A stretch of DNA of 12,721 nucleotides from CAZNNH01 sp964574335 (GTDB lineage Bacteria; Acidobacteriota; Vicinamibacteria; Fen-336). The position numbers were made by a program, and so were the translations under genes. The notes beneath the pieces are model-generated. The model worked only from the letters and a program-made list of their open reading frames with translations, was not told the DNA's origin and searched no databases. Position 1 is the first letter of the stretch; every line of letters begins with the position of its first letter. Positions 11,681-12,721 of the stretch are shown here, one piece after another. The stretch is taken from the NCBI GenBank assembly GCA_964574335.1, contig CAZNNH010000180.1:1-12721 (forward strand). Reading direction: 5' to 3'.

Positions 11681-12721
11681 TCATCTCGCATTGGTCACCA
11701 GCACGGGCTCCCCCTCGCGTAGCCCGTCGACGATCTCCCAGTACGTCTCGTCCCGGATGCCGGTGGTGACCGGGCGGGTCACCACCCGGTCCCCCTCCCG
11801 GCAGTCGACGACCGTCCGTCCCTGCTCGCTGCGCACCGCGCCTCGGGGGACGACCAGGACGTCGTGCCCTCCCTCGATCGTGATCTTGACGGTGGTGGTC
11901 ATCTCGGGCCGGAGGGTCCGATCGGCTGGCGGGTCGAAGCTCACCACGGCGACGTAGTTGACGACGTTGTCGCGGATCTCCGCCCGGGGGTAGATGGCGA
12001 CCACCCGTCCGTCGAACTCGTGGTCCGGGTAGGTGTCGACCGTGAAGCGGGCCTCCTGCCCCACCTGGACACGGCCGATGTCGGTCTCGTCCACGTAGGC
12101 CCAGACCTCGAGACGCTGGAGGTCCACCAGGGTCACGAAGGTGGGCGCCGCCAGGCTGGCCGAGACCGTCTCCCCCTCCTGCGTCGAGACCGAGCTGACC
12201 ACGCCCGAGATCGGGGCGTCGATCCGGGTGTACTCGAGCTGGGTCCGTGCGTAGCTGAGGTTGGCCTCGGCCTCGGCACGCCCTTCCCGGGCCACCGCGT
12301 GGGCGCGCTCCGCCAGGTCGAGGTCCAGATCGGCGATCAAGCGCGATGCCGAAAGCTCGCGCTTGCGCCGGAGGTCCACGGTCGCGTACTCGAGCTGGGC
12401 CCGTGCCGCGAGAAGCGCCGCCTCGGCCTGGTCGAGCCGGGCGTGCAGCTCACGGTCGTCCAGCTCGGCCAGGCGCTGCCCCTTCCGGACCGGGTCGCCG
12501 ATGCGCACGTAGAGCCGGGCCACCACCCCGGAGGCCCGCGAGCCGACCTTGACCTCGGCGCCGACCATCGGTCGGATGACGCCGGTCGCCTTGACCTCGA
12601 CGCTGATGTCGCGCCGCTCCGCCGTGACGGTGTCCGCATCCAGGGAGCCGGTCCGGTCCGGCTGGGCTCCCCCCCGCCCCATCAGGGCCAGCGAGACCAG
12701 AAGGCCGACGCCCGCCACGAT
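11681..12721 (-). CDS. Periplasmic adaptor (HlyD/MacA-type membrane fusion protein), 5' end outside window
   Basis: About 347 residues visible. The frame is open to the right edge, entering in the middle of a hydrophobic segment (IVAGVGLLVSLALMG) that would be the inner-membrane anchor or signal. The codon sometimes taken as start (12718) is GTG inside this helix, so the true start lies beyond the window, probably 10-20 residues away. Order: barrel-sandwich half (ISVEVKATGVIRPMVGAEVKVGSRASGVVARLYVRIGDPVRKGQRLAELD), alpha-helical hairpin (ARLDQAEAALLAARAQLEYA to ANLSYARTQLEYTRIDAP), second lipoyl half (GVVSSVSTQEGETV), beta-barrel and membrane-proximal domain (DVLVVPRGAVR). Adaptors of this kind bridge MacB-type permeases to a TolC-like outer-membrane channel; no such channel gene is visible here. 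First visible gene of the exporter operon. Confidence 0.94.
   Translation of the reverse strand: MVAGVGLLVSLALMGRGGAQPDRTGSLDADTVTAERRDISVEVKATGVIRPMVGAEVKVGSRASGVVARLYVRIGDPVRKGQRLAELDDRELHARLDQAEAALLAARAQLEYATVDLRRKRELSASRLIADLDLDLAERAHAVAREGRAEAEANLSYARTQLEYTRIDAPISGVVSSVSTQEGETVSASLAAPTFVTLVDLQRLEVWAYVDETDIGRVQVGQEARFTVDTYPDHEFDGRVVAIYPRAEIRDNVVNYVAVVSFDPPADRTLRPEMTTTVKITIEGGHDVLVVPRGAVRSEQGRTVVDCREGDRVVTRPVTTGIRDETYWEIVDGLREGEPVLVTNAR

Noticed and set aside
12716..12718. GTG as the start codon of the periplasmic adaptor
   Set aside because: It falls inside the hydrophobic N-terminal helix and the frame is open to the window edge, so the gene is better described as 5'-truncated.

Overview
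The window is strongly GC-rich and tightly packed: about 15 genes, no gene-free stretch longer than roughly 130 bases, and no tRNA, rRNA, CRISPR array or insertion sequence that I can see. A periplasmic adaptor plus MacB-type permeases implies a two-membrane (Gram-negative) cell. A Ser/Thr protein kinase with an N-terminal zinc ribbon, a PARP-type zinc-finger protein, a short BLUF photoreceptor and many two-component parts suggest a Myxococcota-like or other 'deltaproteobacterial' soil lineage. That taxonomic guess rests on gene content only.

Layout. (a) 1-3755, minus strand, read right to left: a zinc-ribbon Ser/Thr kinase (3755-2427), a tandem PARP-type zinc-finger protein (2423-1863), a FitA/FitB-like toxin-antitoxin pair (1849-1185) and a cyclopropane-fatty-acid synthase (1115 to the left edge, 3' end cut off). 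The kinase and zinc-finger gene are 3 bp apart. The antitoxin's likely operator palindrome contains the zinc-finger gene's stop codon. (b) 3756-3885: a 130-bp divergent control region. (c) 3886-6504, plus strand: a divergent FolE-type GTP cyclohydrolase I, a PixD-sized BLUF blue-light sensor, a PAS-PAS protein ending in a degenerate histidine-kinase dimerisation helix with no ATPase domain, and a stand-alone CheY-like receiver. (d) 6505-6536: a stem-loop between convergent operons. (e) 6562-12721, minus strand: a six-gene operon of periplasmic adaptor (5' end cut off), ABC ATPase, two different MacB/FtsX-type permeases, an OmpR/CpxR-type response regulator and a CpxA-type histidine kinase, nearly all joined by short overlaps.

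How they may work together. Block (e) reads as a self-regulated tripartite efflux or envelope-stress exporter. Block (c) looks like a small photosensory operon, with a BLUF sensor beside a free receiver (a PixD/PixE-like arrangement) and a pterin-making enzyme. The nearby CFA synthase would fit a light or oxidative-stress theme, but it lies on the other strand and that link is inference. The most unusual protein is the 186-residue one with two C-x2-C-x(27-28)-H-x2-C fingers of the eukaryotic PARP-1 type, coupled to a Ser/Thr kinase gene. Several long open frames opposite these genes are GC-driven artefacts and are not annotated.
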